From NCBI GenBank assembly GCA_030065205.1, contig JASJDN010000003.1, positions 39,969-103,968 of the forward strand: DNA of 64,000 nt, given 5' to 3'. Every line of letters starts with the position of its first letter. Within the stretch, counting starts at the first letter, position 1. The notes beneath the pieces were generated by a model, which made no database searches, was not told the DNA's origin, and saw nothing but the letters and a program-made list of their open reading frames with translations. The position numbers and the translations under genes are program-made. Positions 44,094 to 54,561 of the stretch are shown one piece after another. This DNA comes from Crocosphaera sp. Lineage in GTDB: Bacteria; Cyanobacteriota; Cyanobacteriia; Cyanobacteriales; Microcystaceae.

Positions 44094-44511
44094 GACTGTT
44101 TGCTATGGAGTAAGGTTATATGTGTGTAATGATAACGACAATACTTGAAAATGGAATCATAAACCATAAAAATTTAAACAACGCTTAATCTTTTACGGAA
44201 GTTAAAGAAATGTAAATAGGGTAGAAAACAGAAGTAATTGAAAAATTTTCCCAGTATTTTCCTCTGATCAAACTAATTTCTTATATAAGGAAGCGATCGC
44301 ATTTCACCAGATTCTTTGTTAAACAATCTAGAAATAATCTTAAACCGTTTATTAATTTATCTATTCATGAAATGAACACTATATATAGTATATATGTATT
44401 TTTAAAGGTACTATCTCTCTAGATATGGTGTATTGTTGCGCCAACTTTTGTCTGAATACCTTAAAATAGTATTAACCCCAAGGGTTAATAAATTAAATTT
44501 TATGGTGTAAG

Positions 44512-44847
44512 ATGGATATAATCTTTGAAAATGCCAAGTTAGAAAAACAATGCAACAATCAACAACTCCTAATCAGAAAACAAGGTAAGGACAGGGCTAA
44601 GCGCATTAGACGAAGATTGGATGACTTAAAAGCAGCTTCTACTCTCGAAGATATGCGAAATCTCGGTGGACGTTGCCATGAGTTAACCCATAATCGTAGT
44701 GGTCAATTATCCTTAGACTTAGATCATCCTTATCGATTGATTTTTGAACCTGCTAATAACCCTATCCCAAAAAAACCTGATGGGGGACTCGATTGGACAC
44801 AAGTAACAGCCATTAAAATTATTGGTGTTGACGATACTCATGAGTAA
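44512..44847 (+). CDS. higB: HigB-type toxin (RelE/ParE-like)
   Basis: 111 residues. MDIIFENAKLEKQCNN, GKDRAKRIRRRLDDLKAASTLEDMRNL, GRCHELTHNRSGQLSLDLDHPYRLIFEP match the HigB/killer-protein family of mRNA interferases. It overlaps the antitoxin gene by 8 bp, and the toxin-first order is typical of HigBA. Confidence 0.88.
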   Translation: MDIIFENAKLEKQCNNQQLLIRKQGKDRAKRIRRRLDDLKAASTLEDMRNLGGRCHELTHNRSGQLSLDLDHPYRLIFEPANNPIPKKPDGGLDWTQVTAIKIIGVDDTHE

Positions 44848-45946
44848 TTTAATTGATAATAGATACAAACCTGACTATGTTTCCCCTCCTGGAGAAACCA
44901 TCGAAGAAATTCTAGAAGAAAAAAGAATGACCCAATCAGAACTAGCTGAACGAATGGGTCGACCAAAAAAGACGATTAATGAAATTATTAAAGGTAAAGC
45001 TGCCATCACTCCAGAAACGGCATTGCAGTTAGAATTAGTGCTTAAGATTCCAGCCAATTTTTGGAATAATAGAGAACAGCTTTATCGAGATTATTTAGCT
45101 AGACAGGAGGAAAATAAACGTCTTAAAGAAAAAGTTACATGGTTAAAAAAGATCCCCTATAAAGCAATGATTAAACTAGGTTGGATTAGGGATTTTAATA
45201 ATAAGGTTGAACAATTAAGAGAAATTCTTGATTTTTTTTCCGTTGCTTCTCCTGAAAACTTGGAAGATATTTGGGGGAAAAGTTTATCGGTAGATTTTAG
45301 AAAATCTGAAACCCTTGATAGTGATGATGGGGCATTAATTGCTTGGTTGCAGAAGGGAAAAATTGAAGCAGCTAAAATTAATTGTGCTGATTACGACCCT
45401 TATCAATTTAAAAAAGTTTTGCAAGAAATCAGATTATTAACCCTAGAATCCCCTGAAATATTTCTATCCAAAATACAATCATTCTGTACTGAAACTGGAG
45501 TCACTTTTGTTTTAGTTCCTCAACTGCCAAGAACCAGGGTTGGTGGTGCAGCTTATTGGTTAAATTCTCATACACCTTTAATTCAACTCAGCTTGCGTTA
45601 CAAAACTAATGATCATTTCTGGTTTAATTTTTTCCATGAAGTAGGGCATATTCTTTTACATGGTAAGCGTGATGTATTTATCGAAACTTTTGAAGCAAAA
45701 GAATTTGAAAAACAGCCATTAGAAAGACAAAAGAAAGAACAAGAAGCGAATCAGTTTGCTGCTGATTTTCTTGTTCCTCCTGCTGAATGGCAAGAATTTT
45801 TATTATCTTTTTCAGGAACGGAATATGATATTATTGCCTTCGCTAATCGTTTAAAAATTGCTCCTGGAATTATTGTCGGTCGATTACAACATGAAAACGT
45901 TGTCGACTATAGCCATTTCAATCAACTAAAACAAAAGATCAATTAG
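44840..45946 (+). CDS. higA: HigA-type antitoxin with ImmA/IrrE metallopeptidase domain
   Basis: 368 residues from ATG 44840, which overlaps the higB stop. N-terminal XRE HTH (PPGETIEEILEEKRMTQSELAERMGRPKKTINEIIKG), a helical middle, and a C-terminal ImmA/IrrE domain with FFHEVGHILLHG (HExxH) and EEANQFAADFLVP-like EANQFAADFLVP. It should neutralise HigB and autorepress the operon; the peptidase could cleave a regulator or degrade the antitoxin itself, as inferred for ImmA proteins. Confidence 0.9.
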   Translation: MSNLIDNRYKPDYVSPPGETIEEILEEKRMTQSELAERMGRPKKTINEIIKGKAAITPETALQLELVLKIPANFWNNREQLYRDYLARQEENKRLKEKVTWLKKIPYKAMIKLGWIRDFNNKVEQLREILDFFSVASPENLEDIWGKSLSVDFRKSETLDSDDGALIAWLQKGKIEAAKINCADYDPYQFKKVLQEIRLLTLESPEIFLSKIQSFCTETGVTFVLVPQLPRTRVGGAAYWLNSHTPLIQLSLRYKTNDHFWFNFFHEVGHILLHGKRDVFIETFEAKEFEKQPLERQKKEQEANQFAADFLVPPAEWQEFLLSFSGTEYDIIAFANRLKIAPGIIVGRLQHENVVDYSHFNQLKQKIN

Positions 45947-46167
45947 GATATTATCAGTAATTCTTAAGAATCAGTCGATAAAAGCTGGTTAAAAATTAAT
46001 ATCTAATTAATAGTTTTTGAGAGAAGATAACGTTATGCTGATTTTGGGTTTCTCCTCCTAATCTAGATATGACCTAAATTCAAAGAAAGGGAATTGATGG
46101 AATTTGAACCAATTATAATCCTAAATTCCGATCCTCGAACGCTGAACTCCGAACACACCTAGATATA

Positions 46168-47304
46168 ATGTTTAATTTTGCTCAACCTTTTTACCCCCTT
46201 GTCCTAGCAGCAGCTAAAAATAATCCAGAAAATGCCCATCAACAACTACTGAAAACCCTTCACCGTCTTGATGAAAATCGCCACACCGTTTGGGGGAAGT
46301 GGATAATCGGAAATTTAGACAATTCTTTCGCTTTCAAGGATAGCCGGTTACAGCAAGATTTATGGGGGTTAACTTTTAAAACCCCTGTGGGGTTGGCTGC
46401 CGGATGTGATAAGGATGGTTTGGCGGCTGGTATCTGGGGTCATTTGGGCTTTGGATTGGCTGAAATTGGGGCTGTAACCCTTCACCCGCAACCTGGGAAC
46501 CCAAAACCGCGTTTATTCCGTTTACCCCAGGATCAAGGGGCTTTAAACCGCTTAGGGGCGAATAATCAGGGGGCGCAACAGGTTGCCCAAACCCTTCGAG
46601 ACACTTGGCAACGGCAACCCCGTCAAGTTCCCATCGGTATTAATTTATGTAAGTCGAAAATCACCCCTTTAGATAAAGCAGCTATGGACTATGTGGGTAG
46701 TTTTCGTTATCTTGAAAATGTTGCAGATTATTTTGTGGTTAATGTCAGTTCTCCTAATACGCCTGGACTGCGATCGCTACAAGAAGGGGAACAGCTTAAT
46801 GCTATTTTAGACGAATTACAATCGATTAATCAACGGAAAAAACCCCTATTAGTCAAGATTTCTCCTGACTTAAATTGGGAGGCAATTAAGTTAATTATTA
46901 AGTTAGCCAAAACTTACGAATTAGCTGGTATTATTGCTACTAATACCACCATCAAACGGGAAGGATTACAAACAAAAATTCTTCACAAAACAGGCCATCC
47001 TATTCAAGAAGAAGCGGGGGGAATTAGCGGCCAACCGATTCGTAAACGGTCAACGGACGTGATTCGTTTTATTTATGAACAAACCCAAGGAACCTTACCA
47101 ATTATTGGGGTAGGTGGTATTTTTACAGCAGAAGATGCTTGGGAAAAAATTACAGCAGGGGCAAGTTTATTACAATTATATACGGGTTGGATTTATCAAG
47201 GTCCTTGGTGTATTCCTAATATCAATCAAGGGTTAATTAAGAAGTTGGACAAGTATAAGTTATCTCATATTTCTGAAGCTGTAGGAATAGATTTTAAGGG
47301 TTAA
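46168..47304 (+). CDS. pyrD: Dihydroorotate dehydrogenase (quinone), class 2
   Basis: 378 residues. [44 protein letters not shown] (class 2 catalytic Ser), [26 protein letters not shown] are the FMN-binding barrel motifs. The N-terminal helical membrane-association part is present. It oxidises dihydroorotate with a quinone acceptor in pyrimidine synthesis. Confidence 0.96.
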   Translation: MFNFAQPFYPLVLAAAKNNPENAHQQLLKTLHRLDENRHTVWGKWIIGNLDNSFAFKDSRLQQDLWGLTFKTPVGLAAGCDKDGLAAGIWGHLGFGLAEIGAVTLHPQPGNPKPRLFRLPQDQGALNRLGANNQGAQQVAQTLRDTWQRQPRQVPIGINLCKSKITPLDKAAMDYVGSFRYLENVADYFVVNVSSPNTPGLRSLQEGEQLNAILDELQSINQRKKPLLVKISPDLNWEAIKLIIKLAKTYELAGIIATNTTIKREGLQTKILHKTGHPIQEEAGGISGQPIRKRSTDVIRFIYEQTQGTLPIIGVGGIFTAEDAWEKITAGASLLQLYTGWIYQGPWCIPNINQGLIKKLDKYKLSHISEAVGIDFKG

Positions 47305-47317
47305 TAGATAAAAAAGT

Positions 47318-47336
47318 AGGGTGGGCAATGCCCACC
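47318..47336. repeat. GGTGGGCAATGCCCACC palindrome at convergent gene ends
   Basis: Same core as 40020-40036; sits between the pyrD and ilvD stops and could act as a two-way terminator. Confidence 0.7.
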
Positions 47337-47342
47337 AAAACT

Positions 47343-49028
47343 TTAAAATAAATTTAAGTCAGTAACCGCCCCTAAACTACTGGAAGAAACTAACTTGGCA
47401 TACTTCCCTAATACTCCTCTTTTATAACGAGGTTCAGGGGCTTGCCAATTTGCCCGACGTTGGGCTAATTCTTCCTCAGAAACGTTCACTTGTAATAACT
47501 TTTCTTTGGCATCAATGGTAATACTATCCCCTTCTTTTACTAAGCCAATGGTTCCTCCGACATAAGCTTCTGGGGCAACATGACCTACGACTAACCCATA
47601 GGTTCCACCAGAGAAACGACCATCGGTAATTAAGCCCACAGAATCCCCTAAACCAGCCCCAATAATTGCCGACGTTGGTGCTAACATTTCTCTCATTCCT
47701 GGCCCACCTTTAGGACCTTCATATCGGACAATTATGACATCTCCTGCGTTAATTTTTCCCGCTAAAATAGCCTCTAAACATTCTTCTTCTGACTCAAAAA
47801 CCCTTGCCGGACCGGTCATTTGAGGATTTTTAACCCCACTAATTTTGGCCACTGATCCTTCAGATGCTAAATTTCCTTTTAAGATGGCTAAATGTCCCTC
47901 TTTATACACAGGGTTACTCCAGGGACGAATCACATCTTGATTCATAGGAGGTTCATCAGGAACATCGGCTAAAATTTCGGCTACGGTTTGACCTGAAATG
48001 GTTAACGCATCCCCATGTAATAACCTATGATTTAATAACATTTTCATCACTTGCGGAATGCCCCCCGCTTGATGCAAATTAACGGTAACATAGCGTCCCG
48101 ATGGTTTCAAATCACATAATACGGGAACCCGTTGACGAATGGTTTCAAAATCGTCTAAGGTGAGGTCAACGCCGATGGTATTAGCAATAGCTAAAAGATG
48201 TAAAACAGCATTAGTCGAACCCCCCACAGCCATGATGACAGAAATGGCATTTTCAAAGGCTTTTCGGGTTAAAATTTGACTGGGTAAAATCTGGTTACGG
48301 ATGGCATTAACTAAGGCAAAAGCTGACTTTTCCGTACTATCTGCTTTTTCTGCGTCTTCTGCAGCCATGGTGGAAGAATAAGGCAAACTCATTCCCATTA
48401 CTTCAAACGCCGAAGACATGGTATTTGCGGTAAACATTCCCCCACAAGACCCAGCCCCCGGACAAGCGTTGCGCTCAATGGCTAATAGTGTGCTATCATC
48501 TATCTTGCCTGCACTATGTTGGCCAACCGCTTCAAAGGCGCTGACCACTGTTAAATCCTCCCCATTGTAGTGACCGGGTTTAATGGTTCCCCCATAGACG
48601 AAAATAGCAGGGATATTCATTCTGGCCATGGCTATCATCGCCCCTGGCATATTTTTATCACATCCCCCAATGGCGATAACTCCGTCCATGCTTTGACCGT
48701 TACAAGCGGTTTCGATGGAGTCAGCAATGACATCCCGTGATACGAGGGAGTATTTCATGCCTTCTGTACCCATAGAAATTCCATCGCTGACGGTAATGGT
48801 ACCGAAGAGTTGAGGCATACCACCCGCATCTTTGATTCCTGCTTCGGCGCGTTTGGCTAAGTCGTTGATCCCCATGTTACAAGGGGTGATGGTACTAAAG
48901 CCATTAGCGACCCCAACGATGGGCTTGGCAAAATCATCGTCTCCGAAGCCGACAGCCCTCAACATGGCACGGTTGGGGGTGCGTTGACTTCCTTCGGTTA
49001 CAACGCGACTTCTTGCATTCTCAGACAT
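47343..49028 (-). CDS. ilvD: Dihydroxy-acid dehydratase
   Basis: 561 residues from ATG 49028 ([10 protein letters not shown]), the family's usual length; the ATG at 49082 would add an unrelated leader. Cluster-binding cysteines are in GGCDKNMPG and [16 protein letters not shown], with [20 protein letters not shown] near the C-terminus. It makes the 2-oxo acids for branched-chain amino acids and carries a 2Fe-2S cluster. Confidence 0.96.
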   Translation of the reverse strand: MSENARSRVVTEGSQRTPNRAMLRAVGFGDDDFAKPIVGVANGFSTITPCNMGINDLAKRAEAGIKDAGGMPQLFGTITVSDGISMGTEGMKYSLVSRDVIADSIETACNGQSMDGVIAIGGCDKNMPGAMIAMARMNIPAIFVYGGTIKPGHYNGEDLTVVSAFEAVGQHSAGKIDDSTLLAIERNACPGAGSCGGMFTANTMSSAFEVMGMSLPYSSTMAAEDAEKADSTEKSAFALVNAIRNQILPSQILTRKAFENAISVIMAVGGSTNAVLHLLAIANTIGVDLTLDDFETIRQRVPVLCDLKPSGRYVTVNLHQAGGIPQVMKMLLNHRLLHGDALTISGQTVAEILADVPDEPPMNQDVIRPWSNPVYKEGHLAILKGNLASEGSVAKISGVKNPQMTGPARVFESEEECLEAILAGKINAGDVIIVRYEGPKGGPGMREMLAPTSAIIGAGLGDSVGLITDGRFSGGTYGLVVGHVAPEAYVGGTIGLVKEGDSITIDAKEKLLQVNVSEEELAQRRANWQAPEPRYKRGVLGKYAKLVSSSSLGAVTDLNLF

Positions 49029-49224
49029 TATAGCGTTCCCTGTACTGAACTTTGTAGTTAAATAAGGAACCCATAGGTACATTTATCCTATGGGTTAAAC
49101 TTTCATTAATTATAACTGATGTTAGGTTAATTCATTAACCAACTCGTTAAAGAGTAATCTGATTGAAAACTGTTTATTCCCATTGAAAACGAGTTAAACC
49201 TCACGCTTTTATCTTGTCAGATTG

Positions 49225-49305
49225 AGATTATGTCTTGCAACCCCGTTATGAGTTCATTTGTTTGCCCACCGAGGTCTAGCGGGGTTCCAAGTCATAATCT
49301 TTTTT
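49225..49305 (+). ncRNA. Long hairpin with plus-strand T-run, candidate small RNA or terminator
   Basis: A 21-bp arm at 49225-49245 (AGATTATG.CTTG.AACCCCG) pairs with 49280-49300 with two mismatches; loop 34 bases; TTTTTT follows on the plus strand. Both flanking genes are on the minus strand, so no known transcript ends here. It could be the 3' part of an unannotated plus-strand small RNA. Confidence 0.4.
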
Positions 49306-49333
49306 GGGACGAAAGATGTGCGGAATGTGGGAT

Positions 49334-50806
49334 TTAACTTTTAGCCTCTCCAGGAATAGTGATATCAATGGGTTGAACTGTTTGGCCTAACTGAGATAAA
49401 GGGGGGGTTATTTCTTGTTCATTCCCCACTACTAAAGTGACAATATTTTCTGGTTTAAGGTATTGTTGAGCCACCCGTTGTACCTCCTCAATTGTGGTTG
49501 CTTTGACCCCTTTTTGATAGTCAAAAATAAAGTCTTGAGGATACCCATAATACTCATAACTCATAAGACGGGATAAGGTTTGACCCGGGTTCTCAAATTT
49601 AAAGACAAAAGAGTTTAAAATCGACTCTTTAGCATAGTCTAATTCATCCGATGCAATAGGGGTTGTTTGTATGCGTTTGATTTCTTCAAGTAAAGAAGCA
49701 ATAAACTGTACTGTCGTTTGAGAGGCGGTTTGTCCCCCGGCAATAAATACCCCCGGATAATCGTAACCAGCACTCCAATAACCATAAACACTGTAAGCCA
49801 ACCCTTGACGCGATCGCAAATTATTGTATAAACGACCTCCAAACCCATTCAATAAACCATTAACCACTGCCAAAGCCGGATAATCAGGACTGTTGAATTT
49901 GCCCCCTAAATGACCTAATAACACATTACTTTGATTTAATTGAGGTTGATTAACGAAAAAGACTCCCTGGCTTTGTTTTTGTGTGGCTGAAGGGACGTTT
50001 ATCTCTGGTTCTGGGGTATCGGGTTGCCAATTACCTAATGTATCGTCGATTAAGGATTTCATTGCTTTTGGCTCAAAATCCCCCACAACCCCTAAAATGA
50101 TGTTGTCGGGCCGTACATATTTTTGATAAAAGGCAACAATATCATCACGGGTAATATTATCGATGGTTTCATACTCGGTGGTGCGAGCATAGGGACTGTC
50201 TTCCCCATAGATGAGTTTGCTTAATTCCCGACTGGCAATATCCCCCGGATCATCGTTACGACGGGCAATTTGACCCTGTTGTTGGGTTTTGATTAAGGTT
50301 AGGAGTTGAGGCGTGAAGGCAGGTTCTTGTAAAATTTCACTAAAGAGGGTGAAAACCGTTTCTAGGTCTTCGGTAAGGGTATTAAACCCCGCACTACCAG
50401 AACTTTTGCCGATGCTGACTTCTACTCTAGCGGCCTTTTGTTCGAGACGTTCGTTAATATCGTTAGCAGAATGTTGTTGGGTTCCGCCTAAACGCATTAA
50501 GGTTCCTGTCATTCCAGCGAGGCCGACTTTTTCAAGGGGTTCGAGTCGTGATCCGGTTTTGATTAACGCATTACCTTTGACTAACGGTAATTGATGGTCT
50601 TCCATTAAATAAATAACCATCCCGTTGTTGAGTTCGTAGCGTTCATATTCGGGAAGGGAAATTTCGGGTAACGGGGGAAATTCTAACTCAGTGTAATGTT
50701 TTGGGGTTTGAGCAACCGCCGGTAAACGAAAAATCAAGACCAGTAAGGTTGTTATGACAATTAAACCTAACCAGCGAAATCGTTTTATCAATGAGATGTC
50801 AGTCAT
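49334..50806 (-). CDS. M16 family peptidase-like protein, non-catalytic
   Basis: 490 residues with an N-terminal membrane/signal segment (GLIVITTLLVLIFRLPAVAQ). The two M16 domains are clear (YVRPDNIILGVVGDF, SQGVFFVNQPQLNQSNVLLGHLGG, NLRSRQGLAYSVYGYWSAG). The inverse zinc motif HxxEH expected after GLA is replaced by GMTGT, so it is the inactive partner type; the R/Y pair near the C-terminal half (RQGLAYSVY) is kept. Its catalytic partner, usually adjacent, is not in the window. Confidence 0.9.
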   Translation of the reverse strand: MTDISLIKRFRWLGLIVITTLLVLIFRLPAVAQTPKHYTELEFPPLPEISLPEYERYELNNGMVIYLMEDHQLPLVKGNALIKTGSRLEPLEKVGLAGMTGTLMRLGGTQQHSANDINERLEQKAARVEVSIGKSSGSAGFNTLTEDLETVFTLFSEILQEPAFTPQLLTLIKTQQQGQIARRNDDPGDIASRELSKLIYGEDSPYARTTEYETIDNITRDDIVAFYQKYVRPDNIILGVVGDFEPKAMKSLIDDTLGNWQPDTPEPEINVPSATQKQSQGVFFVNQPQLNQSNVLLGHLGGKFNSPDYPALAVVNGLLNGFGGRLYNNLRSRQGLAYSVYGYWSAGYDYPGVFIAGGQTASQTTVQFIASLLEEIKRIQTTPIASDELDYAKESILNSFVFKFENPGQTLSRLMSYEYYGYPQDFIFDYQKGVKATTIEEVQRVAQQYLKPENIVTLVVGNEQEITPPLSQLGQTVQPIDITIPGEAKS

Positions 50807-50905
50807 AGATAAGGTTAAAAGTTTTGTTTAATGGAAATCTTATCTTATTTTGTTTATTATGACACTGTATCAATAGTTGAGTCATTAATAATTAAGGAAT
50901 AACCC

Positions 50906-51394
50906 GTGCGTTTATTGTCAAAAATTTATCTCTTATTTATAGTTTTGCTCGCTTTTCCTCATCTGGTTTTGAGTCAGTCTCTTAATGATAGTTTAATGGC
51001 AAATTCCCAGAGAATTGCCCAAACTTATATTTCTGATCCGTATCTGAATGACTTGTTAATTCAAGGAATGGAGAAAGGAATTCAAGGAGATTATCAAGGG
51101 GCGATCATTCTTTTTACGGAAATTTTACAGTTTAATCCCAATGAAGTCGAAGCTTATTATAATCGGGGCATTGCCTACGCTAAAATTAACAACTATCAGG
51201 CTTCTATTGCGGATTTCACTCAAGCGTTAACCCTCAATTCAACGATTCCCGATCTTTACATAAAAAGGGCTGAAGTCTATTTAAAATTGGGAAATCGCGC
51301 AGAAGCGATCGCTGATCTCAAAAAAGCTAAGCAATTATTGAGACAACAAGGAGAAACTTCTCGTTACTCAGAAATAGATTATTTACTGAATTAA
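50906..51394 (+). CDS. Exported TPR protein
   Basis: 162 residues from a GTG start. Signal peptide (LLSKIYLLFIVLLAFPHLVLSQS), then about three TPRs (GDYQGAIILFTEILQFNPNEVEAYYNRGIAYAKINNYQASIADFTQAL...). A periplasmic or lumenal scaffold; the partner is unknown. Confidence 0.8.
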   Translation: MRLLSKIYLLFIVLLAFPHLVLSQSLNDSLMANSQRIAQTYISDPYLNDLLIQGMEKGIQGDYQGAIILFTEILQFNPNEVEAYYNRGIAYAKINNYQASIADFTQALTLNSTIPDLYIKRAEVYLKLGNRAEAIADLKKAKQLLRQQGETSRYSEIDYLLN

Positions 51395-51417
51395 GGACAG
51401 TTAGACAAATTCTTAGT

Positions 51418-51533
51418 TAACGTGAGTTCGGCATAAGCTTAAAGGCTAATTCTATCGTTGTCTGAAACACTTATTATGTCGTCAATAATGTTTTAACTCA
51501 TAACTCCGAACCCCTAACCCCGAACTCAGGTTA
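51418..51533. mobile_element. MITE-like element, copy 2
   Basis: 116 bp with 14-base terminal inverted repeats TAACGTGAGTTCGG / CCGAACTCAGGTTA (one mismatch). Shares termini and CATAAGCTTAAAG with copy 1 at 15507. Confidence 0.7.
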
Positions 51534-51696
51534 TATTACTTTTTAGCTTAAATTATCGTTAACATTAAGTTAATGAAGAAAATTATAGATTTATATCGTT
51601 TTTATTCAGATTTGTTCTTGGTTGGATGCTACCTGATAATCTTAATTATTGTCTAGGAAACACTCTGGACATATACAATATTTGAGGTTCTTGTTA

Positions 51697-52191
51697 ATGA
51701 ATTTCAAGCAATTACTTGCTAAAATTTTAGTGGTAGCATTGGCTGCTGTGACTCTGTTGATCACTGCACCGGAAAAGGCTTCTGCTGATGTTCGTTTTTG
51801 TGCGCCTGCCGGTACCCCTATAAGCGTTTTCATGACTTCCCCCCAAGAAACCGGTGTTATTTTCTTCTCTGAACAAACAGGAGAGGGATATGAGTGGGCT
51901 AATAACTACTATGGCGATGGTGCTGGTGGAGAATGGCAAAGTCCAGGGGGTCCCTCTTATCTTCCTGAAGATGGATGCTATATGTTAGAAGTTATCACCA
52001 AAGATCATGCTCCTGGACCTGGAGAGTGGTATTGTGAATACGCTCCAGAGATATATGGTAATGGGGCTTATCAAATTGCATTTGCTGACGTTCCCTATGG
52101 TCCACCAACTGCGTTTGTCGATATTGCTGGCACCACAGAACCTGCTATGGAAGTTCCTGAGCAGATTTATTGTACCGGTGGTTATCGCTAA
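51697..52191 (+). CDS. Secreted Cys-containing hypothetical protein
   Basis: 164 residues from ATG 51697 (GAGG 10 bases upstream); ATG 51649 lies in a different upstream context and would spoil the signal peptide. Signal peptide MNFKQLLAKILVVALAAVTL, cleavage near KASA-DVRFC. The mature part, rich in Gly, Tyr and Pro, has four Cys (RFCAP, DGCYM, WYCEY, IYCTG), suggesting two disulphides. Not recognised. Confidence 0.7.
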   Translation: MNFKQLLAKILVVALAAVTLLITAPEKASADVRFCAPAGTPISVFMTSPQETGVIFFSEQTGEGYEWANNYYGDGAGGEWQSPGGPSYLPEDGCYMLEVITKDHAPGPGEWYCEYAPEIYGNGAYQIAFADVPYGPPTAFVDIAGTTEPAMEVPEQIYCTGGYR

Positions 52192-52235
52192 TTAATCATC
52201 CAGATAGCTTTTTGGCTTAGTATTGATTTAGAAAC

Positions 52236-52263
52236 AAAAGGGGAAAAAGTTCCCCCTTTTTTT
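52236..52263. terminator. Bidirectional terminator
   Basis: AAAAGGGGAA / TTCCCCCTTTT stem with T-runs on both sides, between convergent genes. Confidence 0.85.
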
Positions 52264-52266
52264 GTT

Positions 52267-52758
52267 TTATTCTTCTACTTTCGCCACATTACCGGCCTTA
52301 ACCCACCCCTCGCTTTGACTACCTGGGAGACGAACTTGCTGCCAACCACCATCGGTACTGGTTTGTAGTACAATCAGTTCAGAATTGTACTCAACACCGC
52401 CAATTCTTTCGGCATCTGAGTCAGGTTGCGATCGCAAACTCAAACCGGTTGACCAGGTGACTTTGGCCCGATAAGCTCCGTCGGGAAGGTTTTCATCGGT
52501 GTCCTCTTCTTCCATAACAGGTTCTGTGGCCACCACCTCTTCAACCGGTTGGGTTTTGGTTTCTTCCTTAGCCATCGGTTGACTGTCAGCTTTAGCGGTG
52601 GTTTCTGGTGAGTTTTCTTCAGCAAAAGTCGGTTTTTCGGGATTAGCATTCATGCGAGAAAAAACCACATAGGCTAACGAAGCCGTTCCCCCTACTAAAA
52701 GAAAGATACCGAGGAAAAATCCTAATAAAAATTGAAAAACGCCAGATAAACGATTCAT
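52267..52758 (-). CDS. Membrane-anchored SH3 domain protein
   Basis: 163 residues. N-terminal membrane helix (FLLGFFLGIFLLVGGTASLAYVVF), an acidic Glu/Pro/Thr-rich linker (about 40-95) and a bacterial SH3 domain (KVTWSTGLSLRSQPDSDAERIGGVEYNSELIVLQTS ... GWVKAGNVA). Likely periplasmic and peptidoglycan-associated. Confidence 0.82.
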   Translation of the reverse strand: MNRLSGVFQFLLGFFLGIFLLVGGTASLAYVVFSRMNANPEKPTFAEENSPETTAKADSQPMAKEETKTQPVEEVVATEPVMEEEDTDENLPDGAYRAKVTWSTGLSLRSQPDSDAERIGGVEYNSELIVLQTSTDGGWQQVRLPGSQSEGWVKAGNVAKVEE

Positions 52759-53058
52759 AACGATAACAGGATATGAGATAACTTAAGGTTGCATATTAAC
52801 CTTGATCGGGGTAACTTAGCCACTGTTCCCACTGAATTTGAATTATACTAAATCCGCTTGAGATACCCCCCTTAAAAACTTGATGGGTTAACGCCTGGAA
52901 CCCTCCTGCCTCCTGCCCTCTGCCTCTTCTAAAAGATAAGATGGGTTTAAGAAACGGATTTGGTATTATTAGCTTTTCTTTTAATCTTCCCCTTGACTCT
53001 CACGTTACGTCATTCTTTAGCCTTTAGTCATCAACCGTAATCTTCTGAGAAATGGGGC

Positions 53059-54561
53059 TTAAGGAGTCAGAGAATTCAACCCAATTTGACGAGAAGCTAA
53101 CCGAGCTTTTCCGGCTGCAGCCCATTGTTGCAAAAATTCAATTTCTTCTTGGGCTGTTCGAGCCAAGGGGATAATTTGGCTTGCTGCTTGTAAGATATCA
53201 TCAATGGTAAAGTCACGGTTTTGACTGAACCCGATGTGCATGGCCTCAATTAAGGTTTGTTCAATTTCTGCCCCCGAAAAATCTGGAGTTTCATAAGCAA
53301 GTCGCTTGATATCGTAACTCTTCAGATTATGGGGTCGCAGTCTAGATAAGTGGACGTTAAAAATCGCTTCTCGTTCCCCTTGACTGGGTAAACCCACAAA
53401 GAAAATTTCGTCAAAGCGGCCTTTCCGTAACATTTCTGGGGGTAAGGCTTTGATATTGTTGGCGGTGGCCACCACAAACACGGGGGATTTTTTTTCCGCT
53501 AACCAGGTGATAAACGTCCCAAACACACGGCTAGTGGTGCCTCCGTCTCCTTTTCCTTCTACCCCGGCGAACGCTTTATCAATTTCATCGATCCATAATA
53601 CACAAGGAGCCAACGCTTCTGCTAAACTGGTCATCTGACGGGTGCGAGACTCGGACTCTCCCACTAACCCCCCAAACAGTCGCCCCACATCTAGACGGAG
53701 TAAGGGTAAATGCCAATGGTGAGAGATAGCTTTGGCAGTCAGCGATTTTCCTGTCCCTTGAATACCCACTAATAACAGCCCACGAGGGTGAGGTAAGCCG
53801 TAAGACCTCGCTTTTTCACTAAACGCCCCACCTCGCCGCAATAACCAGTCTTTGAGGTTGTCTAACCCCCCAATATCGGAAATTTGTTCGGTGGCGGGAT
53901 AAAAGTCTAAAATTTGGGTTTGACGAATCGATTGACGTTTTTCTTCTAAAATCAGTTCTACGTCTTCGGGTTCAATACGGCCATGACTGGCGATACAACG
54001 GGTCAAAACACGGCGTATTCTTTCTAAAGACAGTCCTTGTGCTGCCCTTACTAATTCATCTACTAAAGTATCAGATAAGGGTTGCCCTGTGGCTCCTAGA
54101 AGTCGTTGTATTTCGCTTTTAATTTCTGTAGCAGTAGGAAGGGAAAAGTCAAGTACAGTGAGGACTTCGGTTAATTCGTCAGGAATTTGGACTTGTGGGG
54201 CAATGATAATGATATTTTTGGGTTGGGATTTTAAACTACGGGCTAGGTTTCTCAGTTTTCGGGAAATAGATACATCTTCTAGGAAGCGTTGAAAGTCTCG
54301 TAAAATAAAGACTCCGCCGATATTATTGGGTAATTTCTCGACAAATTCTAACGCCTGGAGAGGGTTACGTCTACCTACGCCTTCGTTATTGGGATTATCT
54401 TGATAACCGTCTACAAAGTCCCAAATATATACCGTTCGGTTTTGTAGGGTTTGGGCGCATTGAGCGATCGCATTTTCTAGTCTTTCTTCTTCGGTGGTAG
54501 GAATATAAATTAAAGGGTAACAGGCCCGTAGTAGCAGTTCAAATTCTTCTCGAAAGGTCAT
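53059..54561 (-). CDS. ycf46: AAA family ATPase Ycf46
   Basis: 500 residues. The first 200 residues are the Ycf46-specific domain (LLLRACYPLIYIPTTEEERLE). Then one AAA module: Walker A GIQGTGKS, Walker B CVLWIDEIDKAF, SRH region ATANNIKALPPEMLRKGRFDE with the Arg fingers. Ycf46 is widespread in cyanobacteria and red-algal plastids and is linked to inorganic-carbon utilisation regulation in Synechocystis. Confidence 0.93.
   Translation of the reverse strand: MTFREEFELLLRACYPLIYIPTTEEERLENAIAQCAQTLQNRTVYIWDFVDGYQDNPNNEGVGRRNPLQALEFVEKLPNNIGGVFILRDFQRFLEDVSISRKLRNLARSLKSQPKNIIIIAPQVQIPDELTEVLTVLDFSLPTATEIKSEIQRLLGATGQPLSDTLVDELVRAAQGLSLERIRRVLTRCIASHGRIEPEDVELILEEKRQSIRQTQILDFYPATEQISDIGGLDNLKDWLLRRGGAFSEKARSYGLPHPRGLLLVGIQGTGKSLTAKAISHHWHLPLLRLDVGRLFGGLVGESESRTRQMTSLAEALAPCVLWIDEIDKAFAGVEGKGDGGTTSRVFGTFITWLAEKKSPVFVVATANNIKALPPEMLRKGRFDEIFFVGLPSQGEREAIFNVHLSRLRPHNLKSYDIKRLAYETPDFSGAEIEQTLIEAMHIGFSQNRDFTIDDILQAASQIIPLARTAQEEIEFLQQWAAAGKARLASRQIGLNSLTP

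Noticed and set aside
47343..49082. Longer ilvD start at 49082
   Set aside because: The leader ([12 protein letters not shown]) is not conserved-looking, and the start at 49028 gives the usual 561 residues.
49225..49300. tRNA or tmRNA-like structure
   Set aside because: One long stem only; no cloverleaf arms or T-loop consensus.
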